64,000 nucleotides of DNA from Magnolia sinica (GCF_029962835.1 NC_080577.1:1736001-1800000); one strand, 5' to 3'; positions 22,038-33,034 are shown, counted from the stretch's first letter. The notes: generated by a model from the letters alone, not told the origin. Numbers and translations are program-made.

Positions 22038-22510
22038 TATCACTAAATAAAGAGGAAGGGGAGACTCACCGGAGGGAGGAAGGAAAACGGAAATGGCGAA
22101 AGGAGCCGCTGACAGTTAAGAAAGAGGAAAGGAAGAAGACGAAAGACCGAAAAAGCTCCAAAGGAAAAGCAAAGCGGGAATGGCAGTAGAAGTTCGAAAT
22201 GCGGGACCCCCACCATTTTATAAGATTGCCATGTAGCGGAAGCAATTAATGGGAAAATGATTCGACGCCTGCATCGACTCCCCCACTCGACACGTGGCGC
22301 ACGTCGACTGACGACAATAATGCCCTTGCTACGTGTCCAACCCTCATTGGCGGGGTGAGCGATTTGACGGCTGTCGGCGCATGCGATGTCAGAAACTGAA
22401 CCGTCTCCCGTCAAAGGCGACACAGAATGCATTAAATGACTACTTATTGTCTCGGACTGAGTTATGAACCGACTCAAAACTCGCTACTCCTAAGTGTCAT
22501 ATGAAACACA

Positions 22511-22528
22511 CGGAGTAAGGGGGCTTAC
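22511..22528 (+). other. Polypurine tract of gypsy copy 1
   Basis: GGAGTAAGGGGGCTTAC directly precedes the TGTTGG start of the 3' LTR, the position where plus-strand DNA synthesis is primed. The same word stands before the 3' LTR of copy 2. Confidence 0.75.
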
Positions 22529-23006
22529 TGTTGGGGACAAAAGATACGGAGTTCGGAGACTCGGACTTTATGCCTCGGGTCGCCAAAGGATGTGTCAGAT
22601 CCGAGGCATGGTTTACTGAACCGAGACAGAAGTTGAGTCGGCTCGGACTACACATCAGCAATCCGGGCATGCATCGGGCCGATCTTCTTATCGGATCGGC
22701 CAGCGCAAGATAAAGCCTCATCCCGAATATCTTGGGACAAGATCCCCGACCCCGAAGCTCACGGGATCGGACGAAGACTGGAGATAGGCACGATCCTTTC
22801 TCCGTGATACCAGGAGAGGATCCCGCACACGATATCAGGAGAAGAATCCTCGTACAATTAAATGCTCCAGCAGCTATAAAAGAAGGACCTCCCTCGTCTT
22901 GTAGGGTAAGGCAAAAATTCTTTCTCAAAACCCCTCAATACATTTAGACCCAGAATCCAGGCCTGACTTTGGCATCGGAGGGTCCCCTGCTCAAGCCAGG
23001 GTCTCC
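22529..23006 (+). repeat. 3' LTR of gypsy copy 1, lacking its last ~64 bp
   Basis: Starts TGTTGGGGACAAAAG and runs to GCCAGGGTCTCC. The terminal part present in the 5' LTR (14066-14129) is missing, and the 142-bp host duplicate follows at once. The intact TATA box (AGCTATAAAA) lies near 22873. Confidence 0.9.
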
Positions 23007-23148
23007 AGTGTGGAGTTTCCGTGCCACCATATTATGTAATCTACACGGGGCGCATGTACATGATCATCCAACCATGCACCCCACGGTCTCTTCCATTGAC
23101 TAGTCACCGTTAAAACGAACGGCTCTGATTGCACTATTTTAATCACCT
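23007..23148. repeat. 142-bp host flank duplication, right copy
   Basis: Identical by eye to 13561-13702. The sequence then continues into non-repetitive DNA (TGTAAATAAAC), which fixes the order host-duplicate-element-duplicate-host. Confidence 0.93.
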
Positions 23149-23580
23149 GTAAATAAACTTTTTCTGGGGAACTTGAGATGTTGATTATTTGGACCTTTAA
23201 GTGTCAGGCTGTCAGTAGTATGCCAGTGACTAAAGAGTCAGGTTCGCCCAAATATGGATGGCAATAATCCTGTCATCTATTAAAGGGCAGACATGAACGG
23301 CTCAGATCTCCTGGACGTGTACTACATTTGGCACCATGCATCCGCAGGCACTGGATTAAGGTTGCCCACTTGCAAGTTGACCTGATCTCTTTGCCTCTAT
23401 GGTGCGTCACCAGACGAAAAGTTTTAAAGGTTTTGATAGGCAGCTATCGTGCGTGGTCGGTTTTCAGCCGGAAGTACATCTTAGATGATGTTCCGAATCG
23501 TTCATTTTCTGGATTCTATACCATAGGGGCTAAGGCTATCCAAAGATACGATTGTTGAAAGGACCTTTGTGTATGAAGAT
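23149..23580 (+). other. Host DNA between the two gypsy elements, possible split exon
   Basis: 432 bp without element homology. From about 23530, after a TATACCATAG|G acceptor-like site, the frame KDTIVERTFVYED runs into the LTR at 23581. The same frame continues beyond the element at 33060 to a TAA at 33153-33155. This may be the last coding exon of a host gene cut by gypsy copy 2. I do not recognise the protein and it could be chance. Confidence 0.3.
23556..23580. repeat. 25-bp direct flank of gypsy copy 2, left
   Basis: TGAAAGGACCTTTGTGTATG plus AAGAT, repeated exactly at 33035-33059 on the other side of the element. It is five times longer than a normal gypsy target duplication. Confidence 0.9.
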
Positions 23581-24112
23581 TGTTGGGGGCAAAAATACAA
23601 GTCCGAAGATTCGGACTTAATGCCTCGGGACTCGGACTTAATACCTCGGGTCACCGAAGGATGTGTCAAATCCGAGGCATGGTTCGCTAAACCGATACAA
23701 TGGTTGAGTCGGTTCGGACGACTTATCAGCGTTCCGGGCATGTGTCGGGCGGACCACCTTGCAAGACCGACCGTCGATAGCATCCCAGATATCTTGGGAT
23801 AAGATCTCCGACCCCGAAGCTCACGGGATCGGATGACGGCTCAAGACGGGCACGATCCTACCTCCGTGATCCCGGGAGAAGATCCCGCGCTAAATATCAG
23901 GAGGACCCCAGCAGCTATAAAAGGAGGACCCCTGTCACCTTGAGAGGTACGAAACAAATTCCCTCTAAAAACCTTTCAATACTTTGAGACCCCGAGTCCA
24001 GGCCTGACTTTGGCATCGGAGGGTCCCCTGCTCAAGCCGTGGGTCTCCTTTGTCCTCTTCCGTGTGCAGCATACAAGGGTTAGGAGGACGAACTGGACAT
24101 ATTGCATCAACA
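23581..24112 (+). repeat. 5' LTR of gypsy copy 2
   Basis: 532 bp, TGTTGGGGGC...GCATCAACA. The TATA box AGCTATAAAAGG is near 23913, and the shared word GGCATCGGAGGGTCCCC is near 24012. U3 has an internal short repeat (CTCGGACTTAATGCCTCGGG / CTCGGACTTAATACCTCGGG). Confidence 0.92.
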
Positions 24113-24116
24113 GCTT

Positions 24117-24134
24117 TGGCGCCGTCGTGGGAAC
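24117..24134 (+). other. Primer-binding site of gypsy copy 2
   Basis: TGGCGCCGTCGTGGGAAC, four bases after the LTR; same tRNA class as copy 1 with a one-base deletion relative to it. Confidence 0.75.
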
Positions 24135-24172
24135 GTGACAAAAGCCATCTCGTATCTCTATACCGAGTCCAA

Positions 24173-25620
24173 TGGTGATGACTAGAAGGACGGTCCCAAG
24201 AAGATTTAAATGAGAACGCGATTACAGGCCACCCGGTCCAATCGCCGTTCCCTCAGAACCCACCTAACAACCGCCGACGAGGCGACCGGAACAAGCAACA
24301 ATCCGCGGGGTCGCGACGATGGGCGGTTGGACAAGGAGGTTCAAGAAATCCGCTCCGATATGAATACGATGAAGCAGATGCTGGAACGATGTATCAGCAG
24401 CAAATGCAGACACTCCCGCATCCTCAAGGGGAGACACCGCCCGACGGCGGCGGTTGATCCTCAACCTTCCGGCCGCAGTCTTTCCGGCCGAGCCAACCCC
24501 AAGGCGGATCAGAACCATCTCCAGCGCAGTCAGCCAACGCCTCCCTCCCCCCGACTGATCTTCGGCACGAAATAGAGCGAAGAAGGCGCAATCGCCCTTC
24601 CATGGAAGGCACGACAGAAAGCAGCGAACCTTGGAAAGCCGACATTCAAAATTTCAAAAAAGAAGTGCGGGAAGAGATGGCAAAAGAGATGGCGGACATA
24701 AAGCACGGCCGGAATGTATATTCAACCGGGTCCGAAGCGAAGGCATCCCCCTTTGTGGACTCGGTACTGAAGGCCCGATTGCCCGAGAGGTTTCGATTAC
24801 CTCAAATCACTCCTTTCACCGGCAAGACCGACCCGACCGAGCATATCGAGTGCTTCAGAACCTATATGGAACTCCACGATGCCTCGGATGCGGTAATGTG
24901 TCGGGCCTTTTCTCTTACATTGACCGATGTAGCTCGACCGTGGTTCAAACAGTTGAAACCAAAGTCCATCAGTTCATTCGTTGAGTTGAGCGACGCCTTC
25001 CTCACCAACTTCATCGGCGGAAAGAAGAAATTGAAGCCCCCCACACATCTGAAAGCGTAGTTCAGAAGTAGGGAGAGCTATTGAAAGATTACATCAGCGT
25101 TTTAATTTCGAATCCCTTCAAGTTCGAAAACATTCTAAGAAACGGCCCTCAATGCGCTCATGCAAGGAGTTAGGGATAAGCCATTCTGGCATCTCTAGAC
25201 AAAACTCCGCCCGATACTCCGCAGAGTTTATGGCACGATCCGATAAATATGCCAACGCCGAGGAAGCGCGAATCCTCTGCGTGAAACTAAAACCTTGGCC
25301 AAAGAGTCGGCCAAAAAGAAAGCCGACCGGAGGGAGGAAACGCAAAGAGGATCAAGCGCGTGACGAGCGAAGGTCGAAAACGGCCGGATCAAAGATTTTC
25401 CACATATACTCCCCGGAATAAACTCGGGAAGAGGTATTGATGGAAATAAAAACGAAGGCTTTGTTAGGTGGCCCAGGAAGCTCAGGAGTAATCCTAATCG
25501 GCGGGACAAGGATAAGTACTCTGCCATTATCACCGCGATCACGGCATAACACAAGTGATTGCCGTCACTTAAAAGAAGAGATCGAACGACTCATAAAAGA
25601 CGGCCGACTCCAGAGAACAT
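24173..25620 (+). pseudogene. gag, frameshifted (copy 2)
   Basis: Begins near ATGGTGATGACTAGAAGG (24173). The N-terminal region is broken by small deletions. The capsid-like part is open over 24602-25060: SSEPWKADIQNFKKEVREEM, SPFVDSVLKARLPERFRLPQ, then the gag core EHIECFRTYMELHDASDAVM and SLTLTDVARPWFKQL. After 25060 the frame shifts again. The basic stretch before the zinc knuckle is recognisable at 25310-25400, and the zinc knuckle itself is damaged (about 25520-25570). Confidence 0.82.
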
Positions 25621-26240
25621 ATGGTCAAAGCTGGGGCATCTGAGGCGCGCCTGACCGAGAGTCAGCCTATGGAAGAAATCCGGACGATTATCGGCGGTCC
25701 ACAATGTGGGGGCGACTCAAACAACGCGCGAAGGAATCATGCACGAAAACTTAGTCAGCCCGAGCTCATGATTATAGATCGGCCATCAAAGGAAAAGAAA
25801 AGAGAAAAATATTGCATATCGTTCACTGAGGAAGACGCCCGAGGTATCCATCACCCCCACGATGATGCGTTGATCGTCTCCTTGGCGATCGCTAACCGAA
25901 AAGTGTTCCGAATACTCGTCGATACAGGATCATCTGCAGACGTATTGTTTACTGGGGCGTTCGACAAAATGGGGATCGAACGATCCGCGTTACGCCCGGT
26001 TCGGACCCCATTGATCGGTTTTTTCGGAGGACAAGTACTGCCCGAGGGGACTGTCTCTCACTACTGGCAATGCCCCACATCAGACGACGATGATGGTTGA
26101 CTTCCTGGTCGTCGATCAACCCTCGGTATACAACGCGATACTCGGCCGACCTTCATTGAGTCTCCTCCAGGCCGTGGTATCCACATACCATCTTTTAATG
26201 AAATTCCCGACCGAGTCGAATTGTTAAAGGAGACCAACAA
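25621..26240 (+). pseudogene. Aspartic protease region (copy 2)
   Basis: An open frame to 26100 includes MIIDRPSKEKKREKYCISF and the active site VDTGSSADVLF. A deletion near 26053-26060 relative to copy 1 shifts the frame ([11 protein letters not shown]), after which the [14 protein letters not shown] part continues in another frame. Confidence 0.85.
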
Positions 26241-26243
26241 GAC

Positions 26244-27071
26244 GTGAGGCGATGTTACATGATAGCTGTAAAAGGAGCCGCCGACAAGAATCCGACCAAC
26301 ATATTAACAATCGAATCATTGGACCCTCGGGGCGAGAATTATGAACGAGGACAGCCGGTCGAAGATCTTGTCTCAATCCCCTTAGTCGAAACAGATGAAT
26401 CCAAGACAGTACGAATTGGCTCATCTCTGCAATCCCCTTTGAGAGAAAAGCTGATCGCCCTGCTCCGAAGGCACGCCGACGTATTTGCTTGGAGTCATGA
26501 AGATATGCAAGGGATCGACCCCTCCGTGGTGACTCACCGACTTAACGTCGATCCGTCATATCGACCGATCCGACAGAAGCGACGACCGCTCGGCCCCGAA
26601 CGATACGCCATCATTGAGAAAGAAGTCAACAAACTACTCCAGGCTAATTTCATAGAAGAAATACACTATCCAGAGTGGGTCGCGAATGTCGTGCTTGTAA
26701 AGAAGTCCAACGGGAAGTGGCGAGTCTGTATTGACTATACCGACTTAAATAAAGCCTGCCCCAAAGATAGCTTTCCGCTTCCGAGGATAGACCAGCTAGT
26801 AGATAGTACGGCCGGACATGAGCTCCTTAGCTTCATGGATGCATATTCGGGATATAATCAAATTGTAATGCATCAAACAGATAAATCAAAAACTACCTTT
26901 GTCACCGACAAAGGCCTTTATTGTTATCGAGTGATGCCGTTTGGTCTGAAGAATGCCGGCGCAACTTATCAAAGGTTAGTTAACAAAATCTTTGCTCGGC
27001 TTATAGGCCGAACCATGGAAGTATACATCGACGACATGCTCGTCAAAAGCATACACGCGCAGATCATGTGA
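26244..27071 (+). pseudogene. Reverse transcriptase, open over 275 codons (copy 2)
   Basis: The best-preserved reverse transcriptase in the window. In order: LIALLRRHADVFAWSHEDM, the HRLNVDPSYRPIRQKRRP lead, ANFIEEIHYPEWVANVVLVK, KWRVCIDYTDLNKACPKD, FMDAYSGYNQI with the first catalytic Asp, VMPFGLKNAGATYQ, and YIDDMLVKS with the paired catalytic Asp residues. It ends at TGA 27069-27071 by a frameshift just after the catalytic motif (the next piece, LEEMFLILRKFRMKLNPSKC, is in another frame at 27080), so the thumb and RNase H are detached. Confidence 0.9.
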
Positions 27072-28594
27072 ATGATTTGGAAGAAATGTTTCTAATCCTA
27101 CGGAAGTTCCGGATGAAGCTAAATCCAAGTAAATGTGCTTTTGGAGTAGGCTCGGAAAATTCCTCGGTTTCTTGGTCATCAACGAGGGATAGAGGCAAAC
27201 CCCGAGAAGATAAAGGCTTGATTGATATGGAATCCCCAAAACCATTAAGGACGTCCAAAGGTTGGCCGGACGAGTCGCAGCACTTAATCTATCTAGAGCA
27301 ACGGATAAATGTCTCCCTTTCTTCAAACAATTGAAAGGAAGACTAGCGATGGGTTGGACGGAAGAGTGTGAAGCAACAGCATTTCAACAATTAAAATCAT
27401 ATCTCGGTTATGCACCACTCTTATCAAAACCCGAACCGGGGGAGTCGTTGCTCCTCTACCTAACCGTGTGCGGCGGTTAGCTCGGCTTTGATACGAGAAT
27501 CAAGGAAAACAACTGCCGGTGTACTACGTCAGCAAAGCGCTAGTAGAAACGAGATACCCAAGCTTGGAAAAAGTGGCCTTGGCTTTAATAACTTCCTCTC
27601 GGCGACTTAGGCGGCATTTCCATGCCCACACCATCATAGTAATAACCGACCTTCCGCTTCGCCTGGTACTGCAGAAACCAGAAGCTTCCGGCCGACTCAC
27701 CAAATGGGCTATCGAGCTGAGTGAGTTTGATATTCAATACCGACCAAAGGCAGCAATCAAAGGGCAAGCCGTAGCTGATTTTATCGCCGAGGGAACGTCT
27801 TCAGCCGAACTTTCAACAAATGATACACCGAAGGACGGTGCAGCTCCGACCTCAACCGCTCCCCCTTGCTATTCCGTGGAATCGGATGTCGACGGTTCTT
27901 CCAACTCGAAGGCCGGTGGGGGGAAACCCCCGATCACACCTATATACAGTATGCCTTACGACTTGGATTCCAAGCGTCGAACAATACGGCGGAATACGAA
28001 GCGTTGTTACTCGGCCTCCGACTCGCCGCTAGCATGGAAGTCACGCACCTAAGTGTTTTCAGCGACTCTCAGTTGGTTGTTAACCAAGTTACCGGTGTAT
28101 ACCAGACACGGAAAGACCGGCTAAGGGCTTACATGGAGAAAGCTAAAGAACTTATCAACGGATTTCAATTCTGTCGTGTGACTCGGATCCCTCGCACGGA
28201 AAACAGCAAAGCCGATTTGCTAGCGAAGCTCGCCTCGGCCAAAGAAGATGAAATACCCAGGTCCGTCCCTGTCGAATACGTTGACAAGCCAAGCATAGAT
28301 GAGCCGATTAGCGAGGCCGTCAATACAATCGACTCGGAACCTTCCTGGATTGATCCAATCCGCCAATACCTTGACGAAGAAAAATTGTCCGATGATCGTG
28401 CCGAGGCTCGACGAATTAAGATTCGAGCCTCCCGTTATACCATATTCAATGGAACCCTCTACAAGAAAGGTTACTACGCCCCGTTGCTGCGGTGCCTCAA
28501 ACCCAGCGAGACAAACTATGTGTTGCGGGAAATTCATGAAGGAATCTGCGGAAACCACTCTGGAGGGCGATCCCTCGCCTACAAGGTCCTATGA
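27072..28594 (+). pseudogene. RT connection, RNase H and second RNase H (copy 2)
   Basis: Fragmentary connection at 27080-27260. The first RNase H is recognisable in 27262-27480 (GWTEECEA..FQQLKSYLG) and 27519-27870 (VYYVSKALVETRYPSLEKVA, TDLPLRLVL, YRPKAAIKGQAVADFIAEG). The second RNase H is open from 27866 to about 28215 (NNTAEYEALLLGLRL, FSDSQLVVNQ, RTENSKADLLAKLAS). The linker and integrase zinc-binding start (GICGNHSGGRSLAYKVL) follow, and a stop at 28592-28594 replaces an Arg codon kept in copy 1. Confidence 0.85.
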
Positions 28595-29552
28595 CAGGGA
28601 TACTACTGGCCCACTATCCAACACGACGCTCGAGAGCTCGTTCAAAAATGCGACAGATGCCAACGGTTCGCGGCAATTCCGAGGCAAGCACCCGAAGCAC
28701 TAACGCCGATGACCGGTCCCTCGCCTTTCGCACAGTGGGGCGTCGACATCATAGGACCGCTCCCTATGGGAAAAGGTCAGACCAAGTTTGCTGTGGTAGC
28801 GGTGGACTATTTCACGAAGTGGGTCGAGGCAGAACCATTAGCTAAAATAACCGAGCAGAAGATCACCGAATTTGTATGGAAAAACATTATCTGCCGATTC
28901 GGTACCGTACCATTACATAACTAAGGCAATTTGATAATGTAAGCTTTCGCGGGATGTGCGACAACCTCGGAATCAAAAACGTTTACTCTTCGCCTCATCA
29001 TCCTCAAACCAACGGACAAGTTGAAGCGGTCAATAAGATTATCAAGCAACATCTTCGGACCAAGCTTGGCCGCGCCAAAGGAGCGTGGGCCGAAGAGCTC
29101 TCGAAAATTCTTTGGGCCTACCGAGCCACCGCTCGAACAGCCACGGGGGAGACTCCATTTTCACTAGCCTATGGCTCACGCTCCCGTTGAAATCGGATTA
29201 CCTTCGGCTCGGATCACCACATGCAGAAGAGAACGAAGAACTCCTTGCACGGACTTGGACTCTTACCTTACGGACGAACAAAGAGAAGTGGGCAGCTACG
29301 CGCGTAAGCTACAAGTGACGCCTACGATACAATATCCGAGTTAGGATTAAGATTTTGAATGGGGGATATGGTTCTTCGAAAAGTGTTTTCTAACACCAAG
29401 GAATTTGGTTCGGACACTGGGACCCAATGGGGAAGGACCCTACATCGTCTCGGGCACCATTAGACCGGAAACGTATCCCAGAAGACCTAAACGGACAACC
29501 GTTGCCCCACCCTTCTTGGAACGCCGAACACCTCAAAGTCTACTATCCCTAG
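28595..29552 (+). pseudogene. Integrase, broken (copy 2)
   Basis: Pieces: CDRCQRFAAIPRQ (about 28650), GVDIIGPLPMGKGQTKFAV (first catalytic Asp), VWKNIICRFG, then a deletion that removes the region of the second catalytic Asp (copy 1: ITDNGRQ). The frame restarts at MCDNLGIKNVYSSPHHPQTN with the catalytic Glu in QVEAVN. The GPY/F tail is frameshifted (about 29430-29470), and pol ends near 29552 after HLKVYYP. It is inactive because one catalytic residue is gone. Confidence 0.85.
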
Positions 29553-29719
29553 TTCTGTCTTCAACGATAAAGACTCTGAACTAAGAAAGGATAAAGTCAA
29601 GTCAAATAAGTAAAGATAGGCATTTCTCTTTCATTCATCAAAACATATGTATGTACAAAGCAAGCGAATACATCAAAGCAAAAAAAAAAATATATGTCCA
29701 AGGGCCCCGGTAACGGTCC

Positions 29720-32027
29720 TCATGCACCGGCCTCGTCCCCAACAGTATCTTCAGCAGTGGCGTCCGGGTTCTCGGATCCCGAGGCTGCTCCACCCTCGAT
29801 TTCTAAAAGGTCAAGGTCAGGGAAGGATTTCTTTATGTCCTTGACGCATTCCAGATATCCGCTTTGGAACAAGCGATCCCTTTCATCCTCGAACTCCGCC
29901 GACTCGAGGAATGCTTGGACGGCTTGGTCCCTAGCCTTCTCGGCCTCTCGAGTCTTCTCGACGGCCTGCTGAATGTGCTCCGCCGCCTCAAGCTTAGACC
30001 GAGCTAAGTCATCCGCGCACGAAGCATGGACTGCCAGAACTTGTTAATTCTCTTCTTCAGCTTTGGAGAGTAAAGCCAGTGCCTGAGCGACCTCTGCCTT
30101 CGCTTCGTCCAGGGCTCTTCTGGTGGAAGCCACCTCTGCCCTCGCGTCTTCGACAGCTTTCCGGGCAAGGGCCGCCTCGCCTGTCAGGACGCCGACCCGG
30201 ATCTCGGCCTCCTCGCGTCGACCTACGGCCTCAGACAGAAGAGCCTGCAGCCGATGAGTTGAGGATAGCTCCTTGCTGGCCTTGATTAAGCAAGGAGCGA
30301 GTTCAAAAAGCATCCGGGCAGCGTGGCTGACGGTCTGCGACGACGGGGCGTTGTAGAGTTTCACGAACTCTCTTTCACACCCGCGGGCCAGGGCCCAAGG
30401 AACCATCCCCGACACCACTTGCTGCAGGATTGACGGCCCCTCCTGGTCCGTCTCCTCCCCTCGGGAGGACGCGGTCCTCGTCTCTCCCTCCCCTCTGGAG
30501 GACGCGGCCCCGGCCTCTTCTTCCCGACTCGGCACAGCCGTCTCAACGCGTGCCGAGTCAGGTGCCGCCTGAGGCTCCGAAGCAGCAATCGCCGTCTCTT
30601 CCGCCCTTTCGTCCGGGTCGGGAATCACGACGACGGAAGGGGCAGAAGAGCTCACTGGCTCTTTCTCCTTCCGCAGCACCCTTTGCCTCTTCGGCGGCCG
30701 AGGTTCCGAAAGAAGAACTGACTGCGGAGGAGCCTTCAACTTCGTGACTGGCCTAAGGGCAGGACGAGCACCAGTCATCTCCGGTTCGGGGACAACCCTA
30801 AGGTTGGGACGAGCTTCGGGCAGATCTGTAATAAAAAAAAAAAAAAAGAGAATAAGTTATGGCGAAGTAAGTCGGGGGAAATTCGAAAAATCCAGAAGAT
30901 TCATTCTCAATTACCTGTAACTTCCGAGTCCAGACCTGCAAGATGAAGGCGCTCCGGCTGTAGAAGCACCTTCCAAGACCTGTCCCTCGGATCCAACGAC
31001 CTCAACTCTTTGATCCGAGCCGAGGCAGTGGTGCCGAGCTTCGGCCGCTTCTTTGGAATATCTGCCAAACACAAGCCCGTCAGACTCAGAATATTACCAA
31101 AAAAAAAAAAGAAGGGGGCGAGAGGGAGAGAAGACCCAAGTCACCTGCTCTTTGGAACGCCCGAGGGACACGAGCCTCGTAGGACCCGGACTCATCCGTC
31201 TCCCAGCGACCACATGCCCAAAACCAACGCTCTCTCCAGTGTTTGTTGGAAGTGGGAGGGTCGGTTATCAGGGAACCGCCTCCGCCTCGCCAAGCAGCGA
31301 AGACGTAGGGATAGTTCGGATTTACCCGCACTTGATACAGGTGGAGAAATTCGTCGACTGTAAGCGGTGGCTGTTCCATCTCAGCCCACAACACCGCACA
31401 TCCGAGTAAGTTCCTCCACCCATTCGGGACTATCTGCCCCGGGGCAATCTTTATGCGAGACAGAACTCCCCGGACGATGGTCTGAAGGGGCAGACGCAAG
31501 CCGCATTGCATCGACACTTGGTAAACCGCGACTGCCCCGGCCGGAGGGTGATCCGGCAAGTCATTCGGACGGGGGAGATAGGTAATGACCGACTCGGGAA
31601 TATGGTACCCGACTCGGATTCTGTCCAAATCCGTCTCAGTCATGACTGAGGGAACCGGACCGCTTAAATCTTCCCCCGATCCTTCTTCTTCAGACTCGGC
31701 CTGCGCCGAGTCACCAACGGGAGCAAGATCAGGGGTTCCTTCGGCGATTAAAATTTCATCTTCTTCCTCCTCATCCTCCTCCATGTCCCTTGGCAAGTTA
31801 GGCCTTCCCGGGCGGGTTAATAGAGACGACCCGCCCCGAGAAGGAACGACGGAAGCCGGGCGCTCCGCCGGAGCTTCGGTGACTCTCTCCGGTAGACAAG
31901 CAGCGTTGGCGTCCACTGCTATCTCCGTCAGTAAGGAAGGCGATTCCGCAACGTTCCAAAAACGTTGCGCTTCGCCTTCGTCTCCAGAAGCTCCCCCCTG
32001 AGGACTTTGAGAACTCCTATCCGCCAT
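29720..32027 (-). pseudogene. Antisense three-exon gene of the Tat element, copy 2
   Basis: Same structure as in copy 1. Exon 1 is 32027-31145, exon 2 is 31061-30915 (147 bp in both copies), and exon 3 starts at 30825. All GT and AG sites are kept and phases agree. Exon 1 has the Transposase_28-type region (YLPRPNDLPDHPPAGAVAVY, NGWRNLLGCAVLWAEMEQPP). Exon 2 starts DIPKKRPK; exon 3 has PPKRQRVLRKEKEP and the long Ala/Glu coiled coil. A TAA at 30044-30046 (copy 1 has Arg) cuts the frame early; beyond it the frame stays open to about 29720, ending ENPDATAEDTVGDEAGA, so the ancestral protein was about 720 residues. Intron positions conserved between two subfamilies suggest a real spliced gene. 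Confidence 0.8.
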
Positions 32028-32505
32028 TATTACCTAATAAAGAGGAAGGAGAAACTCACCGGAGGGAGAAAGGAAAACGGAAATGGCGGAAAGAGGCACC
32101 GACGGTTAAGAGAAAGGAAAGGAAGGAGATGAAAGGCTATGCGAACCCCAAAAAAATGCGGAGCGGGAATGGCAAGAGCAGTAAAAGTTTAAAGTGCGGG
32201 GCCCCTGACGTTATATAAGGTCGCCATACGGCGGAGACAATTAATGGGGAAGTGATTCGACGCCTGCATCGATTCCCTCACTCGACACGTGGCGCACGCC
32301 AACTGGCGACAATAATACCTTTGCTACATGTCCAATCTTCGTTGGCGGGATGTGTGATTTGACGGCTGACGGCGCATGCGATGTCAGAAGCTGAACCGTC
32401 CCCCATCAAAGGCCTCACGGAATGCATTTAATGACCACTACTCATCTCGGACTAAGTTACGAACCGACTCCAAACTCGCTACTCCTCAGTGTCATATGAA
32501 GCACA

Positions 32506-32523
32506 CGGAGTAAGGGGGCTTAC
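32506..32523 (+). other. Polypurine tract of gypsy copy 2
   Basis: GGAGTAAGGGGGCTTAC immediately before the 3' LTR start, as in copy 1. Confidence 0.75.
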
Positions 32524-33028
32524 TGTTGGGGGCAAAAATACAAGTCCGAAGATTCGGACTTAATGCCTCGGGACTCGGACTTAATACCTCGGGTCACCGA
32601 AGGATGTGTCAAATCCGAGGCATGGTTCGCTAAACCGAGACAATGGTTGAGTCGGTTCGGACGACTTATCAGCGTTCCGGGCATGTGTCGGGCGGACCAC
32701 CTTGCAAGACCGACTGTAGGTCCGATCTCATCCCGGATATCTTGGGATAAGATCTCCGACCCCGAAGCTCACGGGATCGGATGACGGCTCAAGACGGGCA
32801 CGATCCTACCTCCGTGATCCCAGGAGAAGATCCCGCGCTAAATATCAGGAGGACCCCAGCAGCTATAAAAGGAGGACCCCTGTCACCTTGAGAGGTACGA
32901 AACAAATTCCCTCTAAAAACCTTTCAATACTTTGAGACCCCGAGTCCACTGACTTTGGCATCGGAGGGTCCCCTGCTCAAGCCAGGGTCTCCTTTGTCCT
33001 CTTCCCGTGCAGGTATACGAAGGTCTAA
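32524..33028 (+). repeat. 3' LTR of gypsy copy 2, 3' end missing
   Basis: Starts TGTTGGGGGCAAAAATAC and ends early at CGAAGGTCTAA. It differs from the 5' LTR at a handful of sites in the compared part, plus a 3-bp deletion in GAGTCCA(GGC)CTGACT. Its last 35 bp resemble the copy-1 LTR more than its own 5' LTR. Confidence 0.9.
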
Positions 33029-33034
33029 TGAAGA

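Larger units (their letters stand above)
13703..23006 (+). mobile_element. Ty3/gypsy retrotransposon, Tat type, copy 1
   Basis: About 9.3 kb, in order: truncated 5' LTR, primer-binding site, gag, protease, reverse transcriptase, RNase H, second (archaeal-type) RNase H, integrase with GPY/F tail, an antisense spliced gene, polypurine tract and truncated 3' LTR. The dual RNase H and the antisense gene after pol point to the Tat lineage (Grande-like). The coding region has many short indels and stops. Both outer ends are missing (about 115 bp of the 5' LTR and about 64 bp of the 3' LTR), and the flanks are a 142-bp duplication instead of a 5-bp one. The overlapping LTR parts differ at about 4 sites in about 365 bp, so the insertion is young. 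Confidence 0.93.
23581..33028 (+). mobile_element. Ty3/gypsy retrotransposon, Tat type, copy 2
   Basis: About 9.45 kb, with the same organisation and closely related coding sequence as copy 1, but different LTR U3 sequence, so it is a sister subfamily. The 5' LTR is complete; the 3' LTR is cut after CGAAGGTCTAA. A 6-bp filler (TGAAGA) follows, then the 25-bp host repeat. gag-pol is broken by several indels, but large stretches (gag capsid, protease, reverse transcriptase N-half, second RNase H) are open. Confidence 0.92.

Noticed and set aside
13703..33028. The two gypsy elements as one tandem array sharing an LTR
   Set aside because: They are separated by 432 bp of host DNA plus a 142-bp duplicate, have different LTR U3 sequences and separate flank repeats.
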